Translations under genes and position numbers: made by a program
The notes under the pieces: generated by a model
Told to the model about the DNA's origin: nothing
The model's input: only the letters and a program-made list of their open reading frames with translations
Database searches by the model: none
Shown: piece after piece, positions 55,516 through 64,000 of the stretch
How positions within the stretch are numbered: position 1 is the first letter of the stretch
How the letters are laid out: every line of letters begins with the position of its first letter
Source: Lepas anatifera
Lineage: Eukaryota > Arthropoda > Thecostraca > Lepadidae
Direction: 5' to 3'
Assembly (NCBI GenBank): GCA_034440635.1
Contig: JAOTON010002130.1
Location: 186,001-250,000, forward strand
DNA: 64,000 bases

Positions 55516-56035
55516 AGCAGTGTATTTTTTCAACTTTTCACTGGAGACCAAGGAAAATGGGCACTGTTATGGCTCAAAATGACACATTTTCACTGTCAAA
55601 AGGGCACGCTTGTTTATACACCTTTCAAGCAGAGCAGGTATTCAATCAGTGGTGCTAGGTGCCCACTTGCTGAGGCAAGTTTCCCGCATTATAGTCCTAT
55701 CAGGCTCTCTGACTAAGGTGTGATCTGGCCTCTGCAGTCCAAGAGGGTGTGATCTGGTTTCCAGGGCCGGCTCGAGCAGTTTTCTTCCATTGCGTTTTTA
55801 TGTTCAAATCGACAAATACAAAAATGACGACGGATCTGTTTTCGTAATGATTTTCGAACCTAACAATCTCACAGGTACAGAGTACCAAGCAACATTGAGG
55901 AAGTAGTTATATGTTCAAGAGTGAGGAATCCAAGTCCTGGTTATCTGCTAAAACAAGTGACAGCCGAAACTGAGACAGTGTTACTTTCGTATAACAGTGG
56001 TTGACAGCTATTAACACTTAAACCAACACAGCAGG
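55516..56035. other. No gene seen
   Basis: Unique sequence to the ribozyme-like motif. No recognised coding feature. Confidence 0.35.
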
Positions 56036-56078
56036 CAGATGAACGCGTTTCGACAAAAATTGTCTTCTTCAGCATCTA
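56036..56078 (-). ncRNA. Hammerhead-ribozyme-like motif (PLE type)
   Basis: On the minus strand: stem I strand AGATG, core CTGAAGA, one extra A, stem II GAC with loop AATTTTT and GTC, then GAAA. The palindrome ACGCGT (including the last A of GAAA) is followed by T and CATCT, which pairs with AGATG. The order stem I, CUGANGA, stem II, GAAA, very short stem III, UH, stem I is the hammerhead arrangement. A tiny self-complementary stem III fits dimer-type hammerheads known in PLE terminal repeats. The extra A before stem II is off-consensus. It lies 3' of the minus-strand PLE fragment. Confidence 0.45.
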
Positions 56079-56279
56079 TGGTAGGAGGGATGAGGAACCC
56101 GTCATCAAGGCATGCAGCAGTTTCATCGTTTGGATTTTTGCGCAAAATTATCGTGCGACAGAAACATAAAGGCACCGTTTTTGAGGATATTCCAATAATG
56201 CTTCTTGAATTATTCTAAAATGTATACAAGCAGGCTTCGATATGAGACAATCTAGCCTTATCACTGTTTTAAATAATGT

Positions 56280-56966
56280 TCTATTCTTATTTTATCATCA
56301 TTATGGTTTTTGTTATTATTATATAAAACTTTTTCTCTCTCTTTGCTTAACCAACTCCTAATACAGCCGCAGGTTTTGCCCATTTCATGAAGCCTGGCCT
56401 AAGACTAAAAGCATCATTTTTAGCTATATGTGCTGCTTCTGTATCTTTCCTATTATCTTTGTTTTTACAAACTGCTATAATTTTAGCTCTATCTCAGTTT
56501 GGTAGATGATTTGTTTTCATGGAATGTATGACAAATGCACTGAATTCTGAGTTGTTCCGAAGATCTCTTCTATGTTCTTTTAATCTTGTTTTTAGACGCC
56601 TTCCTGTTTCACCTGTTTCAAAATCGTACATAGGTGAAACAGGGAGGGGTCTAAAAACAAGATTAAAAGAACATAGAAGAGACCTTCGGAACAACTCAGA
56701 ATTCAGTGCATTTGTCATACATTCCATGAAAACAAATCATCTACCAAACTGGGATAGAGCTAAAATTATAGCAGTTTGTAAAAACAAAGATAATAGGAAA
56801 GCTACAGAAGCAGCACATATAGCTAAAAATGATACTTTTAATCTTAGGCCAGGCTTCATGAAATGGGCAAAATCTGCGGCTGTATTAGGAGTTGGTTAGG
56901 CAAAGAGAGAGAAAAAGTTTTATATAATAATAACAAAAACCATAAGGATGATAAACTAAAAATAGG
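56280..56966. repeat. PLE fragment palindrome (2 x 335 bp, 17-bp spacer)
   Basis: Arms 56280-56614 and 56632-56966 are inverted copies of the same Penelope-like 3' segment. The geometry (head-to-head, short spacer, truncation inside the element) repeats that of the large PLE pair at 43.3-48.4 kb. Confidence 0.85.
56615..56899 (+). pseudogene. PLE GIY-YIG fragment (plus arm)
   Basis: The plus frame gives SYIGETGRGLKTRLKEHRRD (the YIG strand and Arg helix), then SAFVIHSMKTNHLPNW, then EAAHIAKNDTFNLRPG with the catalytic-type Glu. The RT part and the N-terminal GIY strand are missing. The minus arm (56616-56343) encodes the same region with a stop after HLPN. Subfamily differs from the other PLEs in this window. 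Confidence 0.75.
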
Positions 56967-57279
56967 TCCCAGGTTATTGATATGGAAATCCTGCTACGAA
57001 TAATTATCTTGCTCGGTGACCTTACTATGTGATGTGAATCTAAGGACGATAGGTTAGATTTGACCTTACTGATGCACCTCCAAAGTTTTTCGAGGTTAGG
57101 TCTCTTGACCTGGGTTTGCAGTCTGACCTGATTTGACCCAGACTTAAAGTTTTGCCAGAAGGTGCAAAAATGTCGGGCTAGAGGTAGATGAAGTGCGGTG
57201 GCGCTGCGCGATAGTGTTTTTTTTTTACTGCCTAAGGAAACCCGAGGAGGCCTGTTGCCCCCCCTCGTGTGGGCGCGGA
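56967..57279. mobile_element. Right part of a TTAA-target element, truncated
   Basis: 56967-57279 is homologous to 61199-61514 (shared TTATCTTGCTCGGTGACC and GATGCACCTCCAAAGTTTTT), ending CCTCGTGTGGGCGCGGA at TTAA 57280-57283. The left part is cut off by the PLE palindrome. Confidence 0.75.
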
Positions 57280-57283
57280 TTAA

Positions 57284-57883
57284 TTCTCATAAACTCTGAC
57301 ACTTGCACGATGAAAATTTCATAAAGACAATGCAATATCATTGCAAGCAACCCATTCCAAAACCAATCGCTTTGTTTGCGGTGTTAAACATAAGGCTGCA
57401 CTCATGCAGCGGGCAAATACCGTCTGCATACTTACCTTAGGTGCTAAAAACTTGGAATTTTTAGCAAGAACGCATTTTTTAATTTTTGATCAAAAGATAA
57501 TTTATGAAGAAAACTTTTTGAGGTGTCAAAAAGGGCAAATTCAATTGCGAACAGGTCAAGCTAGGTCACAAAAGAAAAGGTCAAACGAAATAAAAGTCAA
57601 AATTTTTTAAATTTTAGAAATTTCCTTTTTCAAAATAATGCTTGATTGAAGACGAGTTCAATGATATACAAAACTTGTTAATCAAGCAATGCGTTTTTCA
57701 GTTATGAAGCATCAAATATGAGTCTACAAGGTGACCTCCCGAAAATGTCTCGGGCTATAACTCGGTGACCGTTGGTCGGAGGGGGCTAAGATTCTCACAG
57801 GCGTGTTCCTGGCCCAAAGCTACCCCGGAGACAAAGTTTCAGATTTTTTCTAGACATGGTGGTGTCAAACCTTGGTCGATCTG
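57284..57883 (+). repeat. Dispersed ~600-bp repeat arm (third copy of the palindrome arm)
   Basis: Matches 61519-62560 (same strand) and 58864-59563 (inverted): CTGACACTTGCACGATGAAA, then CAAAGTTTCAGATTTTTTC and GTCCTGGAATCCCCC at its end. In every case it begins right at the TTAA of the adjacent TTAA element. Confidence 0.8.
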
Positions 57884-57889
57884 TCCTGG

Positions 57890-58045
57890 AATCCCCCCTA
57901 TATCAGGTGGGCACCAAATCCTCCCGCAGGACTAAGAGCGCCCCTCCCCCGCTCCTGAGGGGGAGGGGGGTTGGAAGCGACACTTTAGGGGGCCCATCAA
58001 TCTCATTTCAGGGGGCGCTGAGGGTCTAGGAGTACACCTGCCCCT
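57890..58045 (+). mobile_element. Truncated CATAGGC-family hAT MITE
   Basis: The interior matches copy 3 at 23407 (TGGGCACC, GGTTGGAAGCGACACTTTAG, TCATTTCAGGGGGCGC, TGCCCCTGGAT), but both termini are lost or eroded. Confidence 0.55.
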
Positions 58046-58668
58046 GGATGACGCCCAAATTTAATTATATGTTCTCCAGCATTTCGGGCCCTGTGTCCCC
58101 CCAAACCATCACCCTTAATTGATTGAAGCTTATATCATATAAAATTAAATATACTCTTGTGCGGGGTAACATGGACAACTTGTCCATCTTGCCCCACACG
58201 TGGTGTCCGTCTTATTTGCTCTTCCTAAACAAACTTGGATATGGATCGGACGCCATTGCGATTACACAGTCAGCGACTGCGGTGAACAAAATTTATCATC
58301 TTGAAGAGCCATATTACGTAATACCAATAAAGTATCTATAGAAACATCCATGCAATGACCTTACGAATTCGATTGTGAAAAAAACACATGAGTTGCAGTT
58401 TTTACTATTAGGAAAATTGTACAAAACCTAGAGAGCTCACCGGAACCAACGTTGCTCTGCGACCGACGCGCGCTAAAATGAAGTGTATTACACGCTTTTC
58501 CTGGTCGTGGCCCTGTCAGTTCGTTCCAAACAGGGGGTGTCCGTCTTACCCGCGGTGTCCGTGACCCCCCCACTTTCCCCTAACCTGAATAAAAATATGC
58601 AGTGCTCTCAGGTCTTCCAGACCGTTGAAGTGTCACGGATGCCTGTGGGCAGTCATTGTCATTGATTG
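58046..58668. other. No gene seen
   Basis: No recognised coding domain or repeat. Confidence 0.35.
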
Positions 58669-58856
58669 TTAAAGGGAATGTGGCACTTTGGTCAAATCCA
58701 GGAACTTAGTGTAATTAGGGGCATTCTTGGCCGAAAATTATGAAAACGTCCATTATTTCTCTAAAAATGTTCAATTAGCTCAATATTTTGTTTTTTAAAT
58801 TCTCCTGCAGGGTGAAAAATAAGCCTCTGCCTGTGGATGACGTCAACATCTGGCAA
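58669..58856. mobile_element. Truncated relative of the 456-bp TIR element at 16886
   Basis: Starts TTAAAGGGAATGTGGCAC and follows 16886-17090 closely (GTGTAATTAGG, ATTTCTCTAAAAAT, GCCTCTGCCTGTGGATGA). It stops at the outer edge of the palindromic composite, so the right end is missing. Confidence 0.7.
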
Positions 58857-59567
58857 CTGGGGCATTCCAGGACAAAACGACCAAAAATATTTCATTTTGA
58901 CACCACCATGTCTAGAAAAATCTGAAACTTTGTCTCCGGGGTAGTTTTGGGCCAGGAAGACGCCTGTGAGAATCTTAGCTCCCTCCGACCAACGGTGACC
59001 GAGATATAGCCCGAGGCATTTTCGGGAGGTCACCTTGTAGACTCATCTTTGATGCTTCATAACCACGAAACGCATCGCTTGATTAACAAGTTTTGTATAT
59101 CATTGAACTCGTCTTGAACTATACATTATTTTGAAAAAAGAAAATTTCAAATTTTTAAACATTTTGACTTTCAATTCGTTTGACCTTTTCTTTTTGACCT
59201 AGCTTGACCTTTTCGCAGTCGAAATTGCCCTTTTAAACACCTCAAAAATTTTGCTTCATAGAATATCTTTCGATAAAAAAATTTAAAAATGCGTTCTTGC
59301 TATAAATTTAACATTTTTAGCACCTAAAGTAGGTATGCAGATGGTTTTTTACCACTGCGGTAGTACAGCCTTATGTTTAACACCGCAAACAAAGCAATTG
59401 CTTTTTTAATCGGTTGCTTGCAATCATGTTGTCTTTACAAAATTATGTCTTATGTCATATATTATATATATGTCATATTTTATATATATATATTATGTCT
59501 TATGTCATTATGTCATATGTCTTTACGAAATTTTCATCGTGCAAGTGTCAGAATTTATGAAAATTAA

Positions 59568-61514
59568 CACGCGCCTACACGAGGGGGCGGGCAGCCGGCC
59601 TCCTCAGGTTTCTACAGGTAGTAAAAAACACCTTCGCGCAGTGCCACCGTACTTCATGTATGTACCTCTAACTCGATATTTTTTCAACTTCTGGCAAAAT
59701 AATCTAGGCCAACTGGCAGGTGGTAGGTACCGTAAATACCGTAGGTCAGCTGGCAACTGACTGGTAAGTGGGGGACCTGAGGTAGACGGACGTCGTTATG
59801 CCTTGTGGGGCGTTCAACTTTGGTTCCTAAAACAACCCTTCATCGTGGGAGTTACTCGTTTGGGTCGTGGGGTCGGGGTCTCCGTAAAAAGTCCCCTGAT
59901 AACTCTAGTGAGACTTTGACTCCTAAAACTGAACTGACAACAACTTAGACAAGATTTGTAAAAAGAAAAATAACAGGCATGAAAAATGATAGAAAGGGAT
60001 TCATTGTTTCGATGGAGACGAGGGCAAGGAACTTATTAGTAATGGGCCTTGCAGTCTTAAACGAACATTTACAAAGATGTCGCGACTTCATCAATAATTT
60101 AAACAAGTATAACTTATTCTATAAGCACCACTAACTCACACATTTACATCGTTCCTGGAGATGCAAAAAGAGTATCAATACAAGGTGACCCAGTGCAACA
60201 CAGCATACGTTTGAGAGGATTCATACAATGTAAAAGAAACGTCTGAAAGGCTTTCATTCTCAGAAAGCAATTTCAATCCGCTCATATATGCGAAAAAATT
60301 TCTGAAATCATAACGCATTCGACTTGGTCACTTGAACAGGTTGCCTCACATGATATTTTTAAAAAGAGATCATTTCATAGCTGATACGGATCCCAGTTCA
60401 AACGCTACTTCGAAAGGCTTTTGATTGCTGTTTTGTAATGATTAGGGGTGGACACATTTGAAGCAATATCGAGAGCCACTACGTGAAAATAAATAGCAAA
60501 ATGTATCGTGTGTTTTGCCCTCTCGCAGGCCGGTTGAACTACATTGCACCAATAAGTAGTATTTGAAATAAAAAAGAGAACATTCAAAGGATGTTTTACC
60601 ACTTTTACCACCGTTTCCACGGTTCATTGCAGGTGGTCGGGCACCCACAAATAGATATAATTCCATACTCCTGGTGCCTTGTATAATCATTCAAGAATAA
60701 GGGAATACATTGAGATGGCTTCAACACTGACACTGACTGTCAGTTTGGGAGCGACACCGCTAAATAGCCAGTTTTAATCACTACCGACAATGTTACATAC
60801 GAGCAATTGGTCGGGTCACCTTTGAGGTTGCTCGAGGTCAAAGTATTCCTTACAGGAACTAAGTGAAAACCTAAATTTTGTGGCATAAGGCTGACAGAGG
60901 AGAGCCGTAGAAAAATTTTCAGCACTATTGGAATGCTGTTGTCGAGCCCCATCGGATTATATATGTTATAACCTTGTCTAGTCAAATTTCAAAATAAACC
61001 TGCTTTGACCTACAGCCGGGCTTAGGTCTGCATTATAAAAAAATATTAATCAAACTGCAGTGGCAAGTCAGACACGGCAACTTAAAAATAAAACCTCCAC
61101 CGCAATTCTCGACAATTCTCAATTCTCGCAAGTTATCAAAATTTACCAATTGCCCCATGCATTTCTAATGGAAAGATCGTGACCCTGACCTTGTCCCAGG
61201 CTATCGATATAGAAATCCTGCAAGGCAAAATTATCTTGCTCGGTGACCTTACTATGTGATGTGAATCTAAGCACGATAGGTTAAATTTGATCTTACTGAT
61301 GCACCTCCAAAGTTTTTTTCGAGGTTAGGTCTCTTGACCTGGGTTGGCAGTCCGACCTGGTATGACCCAGATCTAAAATTTTGTCAGAAGCTGTCAAAAA
61401 AATCGAGTAACAGGTAGATGAAGTACAGTGGCGCTACGCGAAGGTGTTTTGTTTTTTTTACTAACTGTGGAAACCTGAGGAGGCCAGTTGCCCACCCCCT
61501 CGTGTGGGCGCGTG
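59568..61514. mobile_element. TTAA-flanked element, CACGCGCCTACACGAG subfamily
   Basis: TTAA at 59564-59567 and 61515-61518 flanks CACGCGCCTACACGAGGGGG and its near-complement ending CCTCGTGTGGGCGCGTG. CCTCCTCAGG lies inside both ends. Sequences at 59660 and 61420 (CAGTGCCACCGTACTTCATG and its complement) extend the inverted repeat. The ~1.9-kb body has AGGTCA-like motifs but no transposase. Confidence 0.8.
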
Positions 61515-61950
61515 TTAATTTTCATACATTCTGACACTTGCATGATGAAAATTTCGTAAAGACAATGCAATATGATTGTAAGCAACCAATTACAAAAGCA
61601 ATCGCTTTGTTTGCGGTGTTAAACATAAGGCTGTACTACCGCAGTGGTAAAAAACCGTCTGCATACCTACCTTAGGTGCTAAAAATTTCGAATTTATATC
61701 CAGAACGCATTTTCTTTTAATTTTTTTTCGAAAGAAATTTTATGAAGCAAAATTTTTGAGGTGTTTAAAAGGGCAATTTCAACTGCGAAAAGGTCAAGCT
61801 AGGTCAAAAACGAAAAGGTCCAACGAATTAAAAGTAATTTTTTTATTTTTAAATTTTCTTTTCTCAAAATGATACAGAGTTCAAGACGAGTTCAATGATA
61901 CACAAAACTTTGATAAGTTTTGAAGTGCTGCGGCGAGGAGCATGATGATG

Positions 61951-62330
61951 AGTTGTTAAGATGTTCCCTGGCCTCTCCCCTCGAATCCGGAAATGTAAAA
62001 AACACTGAAGATTATATATTCGGGCACAGCCCTTCATCAGAATCGTGGAGTAAATATCAATAATTCTCAGTCTTAGTATAGCCAGACCTCGAATTGAGCT
62101 TCACACAAAACATATTTTTCACTTTCACTTTCACTTTTTCACTTTCACACAAACACATTTTCAGCACATTTTTTGTGTGAAGCTCAATTCGAGGTCTGGC
62201 TATACTAGGACTGAGAATTATTGATATTTACTCCACGATTCTGATGAAGGGCTGTGCCCGAATATATAATCTTCAGTGTTTTTTACATTTCCGGATTCGA
62301 GGGGAGAGGCCAGGGAACATCTTAACAACT
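61951..62330. repeat. Near-perfect fold-back, 160-bp arms, with hammerhead-like core
   Basis: 61951-62110 and 62171-62330 are almost perfect inverted copies, separated by ~60 bp of TTTCACTTTCAC repeats. Each arm contains CTGATGAAGGGCTGTGCCCG followed by AATATATAATC. This is a hammerhead-like half (CUGAUGA, GGGC/GCCC stem II, GAA) but off-consensus after GAA. The fold-back is inserted in the right arm of the larger palindrome. Confidence 0.8.
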
Positions 62331-62567
62331 GATATACAAAACTTGTTAATCAGGCAATGCGTGTCGGAGTTATGAAGCATCAAAGATGAGTCTACAAGGT
62401 GACCTCCCGAAAATGCCTCGGGCTATATATCGGTCACCGTTGGTCGGAGGGAGCTAAGATTCTCACAGGCATGTTCCTGGTGCAAAACTACCCCGGAGAC
62501 AAAGTTTCAGATTTTTTCAAGACATGGTGGTGTCAAGCCTTGGTCGATCTGTCCTGGAATCCCCCAA

Positions 62568-62941
62568 CTACTACCATATGGGTCATTCCGCGTCAAATCG
62601 ATAAAAATGACATTTTCATACCCGACCCCTCAGAATTCGATAAAAATTGGTGCACCTGTAGGACCATATAAAACAACATCACAAATAAAATATCAGTCCG
62701 GAACAGCGCTTGAGGTCAGATCTAGTGGTCATCAAAGGTCACGCGTTTTCGCCGACTTGTCTTCATTTAAACGTGGATAATTATCGTGTTAACGAAGTCT
62801 TGATGACCAAATTGTTACCTGTGGTACACTGATCTGCCACTAAAAGTCACGCGTGGGCCGACCCGGTCAGCCAATCCAATACAGTCTGGTACCAGCCACC
62901 GAGTGCGTAACATTGGCGAACAGGACGAGATCGGCTCCACG
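62568..62941 (+). mobile_element. Upstream region of a Ty3/Gypsy element; LTR not delimited
   Basis: This precedes gag. ATTGGCGAACAGGACGAGA at about 62911-62929 resembles a tRNA primer-binding site just downstream of an LTR. If so, the LTR ends near 62910, but its start cannot be placed without the 3' LTR, which lies outside the window. Confidence 0.4.
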
Positions 62942-63671
62942 ATGGCGGGATTAGGAGGACCGGCGCGACAGTTTGTGGCTGGTGAGGAGAGCTTTGGAGC
63001 TTATACACGCTGGTTAGTTAGAACAGTATTTCATTGCGAATGATGTGAGTTTGCCAGAGAAGAAGCGTGCAATCTTTCTAAGCGTGGTGGGCGCGGAGAC
63101 ATTCACGCTGTTGGAGGACCTGTGTGCTCCGGAGGTAGCGGGGAAGAAGAGCTACGACGTGCTAGTGGGCAGGCTGACGGAGCATTTTGAACCAAAATCG
63201 TCCGTCATAGTGTCACGTTTCCGCTTCAAAATGTGCCGCCAGGTAGCCAACGAATCTATTAGTGGTTTCGTGGCCAGATTGAGGAGGCTGGCTAAGCCCT
63301 GCCACTTTCAGTCCGCCCTCGACGATATGATTCGAGATAGGCTCGTGTGTGGTGTCCTCGACTCAAGACTTCAGGCACATTTGCTCGGCCATACTGCTCT
63401 AACGTTGGATTCCGCATTATCGTTGGCCACGGCGAGTGAAGCGGCCGAGGCTCAGGCACAGGAGATCGGCCAGTCAGCAGCAGCCGCCGCGCCGACCGCG
63501 CCGGGGGCAGTGGTTGAACCGCCACGTCACGTGATCGCCCGGCTCGAGCGCCGGCGCCCGGTCACCCCTCCCCTACCCCCGACTCCGCTGGGTCGAGGGG
63601 CGGGGGCGAGGGGGACCGGCGAGGAATGGCCGCATCAGGTGGCAGAGGCGGCGCAGCGGGACAGTGCCTGA
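62942..63671 (+). pseudogene. Ty3/Gypsy gag (capsid region), frameshifted
   Basis: The ATG at 62942 opens a frame reading FVAGEESFGAYTRWL. A small shift near 63015 moves it to the frame of EQYFIAND and LPEKKRAIFLSVVG (63021 on). The capsid-like retrotransposon gag region follows to ~63440: YDVLVGRLTEHFEPK, VARLRRLAKPCHF, MIRDRLVCGV. Then comes a Pro/Arg/Gly-rich linker, stopping at 63669. Gag would package element RNA into particles. The frameshifts suggest a decayed copy. Confidence 0.8.
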
Positions 63672-64000
63672 GGAGCCAGCGCGGAGAAGTAGCGGCACCA
63701 CTGGCTCCTTGTTTCCGGTGCCGCAGTCGACAGCACGTGCCACGCAACTGTTGGGCGAAGTTTCGCCGGTGTTTTCAGTGTGGTGCGACAGGGCACGTGC
63801 GGGATGCGTGTCGATTTCAGAGCCGGGTTGACCAGCTGGAGGAAGACCCATTTTACATGGAAGAGCCACCTGAAACCGAAGTCGGAGAAGATTCTGCGGA
63901 AGAGTACCAGCTAAACTACAAGGCCCCCTCTCCCAGGAAGTCACGGCCCTCATTGTGTGTCGATATCCAGTTGAACGGCCGCGGTGTACAGGCGGAGGTG
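63593..64000 (+). CDS. Ty3/Gypsy nucleocapsid zinc knuckles and start of protease (partial)
   Basis: Open in a different frame from the capsid and running off the window. A Gly-rich linker leads to two CCHC knuckles, CFRCRSRQHVPRNC (63710-63751) and CFQCGATGHVRDAC (63773-63814), each C-x2-C-x4-H-x4-C, which bind element RNA. An acidic stretch follows, then LCVDIQLNGRGVQAEV at the edge. That is the strand leading into an aspartic protease DTGA active site expected just beyond 64000. The frame change before the knuckles could be a decayed indel or a recoding site. Confidence 0.8.

Larger units (their letters stand above)
58857..62567. mobile_element. 3.7-kb palindromic composite: inverted arms around a TTAA element
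   Basis: 58864-59563 is the reverse complement of 61519-62560 (after discounting a 380-bp fold-back insert at 61951-62330). Outer edges are ATTCCAGGAC and GTCCTGGAAT. The centre is a TTAA-flanked element, 59568-61514. Because a third arm copy at 57284 is likewise joined to a TTAA terminus, arms and centre may form one long-TIR element rather than chance neighbours. Confidence 0.75.

Noticed and set aside
62571..62600. GGGTCATTCCGCGTCAAATC as a transposon terminus
   Set aside because: It looks like a terminal repeat, but no inverted partner or target duplication was found in the window.

Overview
This window is animal (metazoan) genomic DNA, not prokaryotic. There are no operons and coding density is very low. 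What can be read is mostly transposable-element debris, tandem repeats and nested insertions. The mix suggests an invertebrate, probably marine: Penelope-like elements (PLEs) with GIY-YIG endonuclease, a CR1/L2-like LINE with a 2A-like peptide, several tRNA-derived SINEs, many hAT and TTAA-target MITEs, and a Ty3/Gypsy gag. I cannot name the species. Two small secreted apple/PAN-like proteins with Thr-rich linkers are the only convincing host genes.

Layout. 1-2.5 kb: two fold-back repeats. 4.27-7.56 kb: a ~277-bp satellite with higher-order structure that flips strand near its right end. 7.6-11 kb: mostly unique sequence with a 19-bp CRE-containing tandem repeat and a 793-bp TIR element. 11.06-19.72 kb: one 8.66-kb hAT-like element with matching termini and a perfect 8-bp target duplication. 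It carries GGCGCCCC minisatellites, a dead LINE and smaller insertions. 20-29 kb: hAT MITEs, TTAA-target MITEs rich in AGGTCA half-sites, SINEs, a mariner-like element with a TTAA element nested inside, and one candidate promoter/first exon on the minus strand. 29.25-31 kb: secreted-protein gene A (minus) with two minisatellites upstream. 31.6-35.3 kb: two more TTAA elements. One interrupts a plus-strand LINE remnant, and removing it restores the LINE reading frame exactly. 35.3-41 kb: a minus-strand LINE with 2A-like motif, endonuclease, RT and C-terminal Cys/His region, plus an ORF1-like fragment further upstream.

43.2-48.4 kb: two PLE copies head-to-head, forming a 2 x ~2.5-kb palindrome, with a third PLE fragment behind them. 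49.24-51.33 kb: a hAT-like element inserted in an AT microsatellite. 51.85-53.08 kb: a minisatellite and secreted-protein gene B (plus), an inverted paralogue of gene A. 53.4-55.5 kb: a 37-bp satellite split by an 833-bp TIR element. 56-57 kb: a PLE fragment palindrome with a hammerhead-ribozyme-like motif on its 3' side. 58.86-62.56 kb: a large palindromic composite around a TTAA element. 62.9-64 kb: a Ty3/Gypsy gag running into protease, cut by the window edge.

The most unusual signals are the 8.66-kb hAT-like element, the PLE palindromes with the ribozyme-like motif, the TTAA elements loaded with nuclear-receptor-type half-sites, and the mosaic paralogous pair of secreted proteins.
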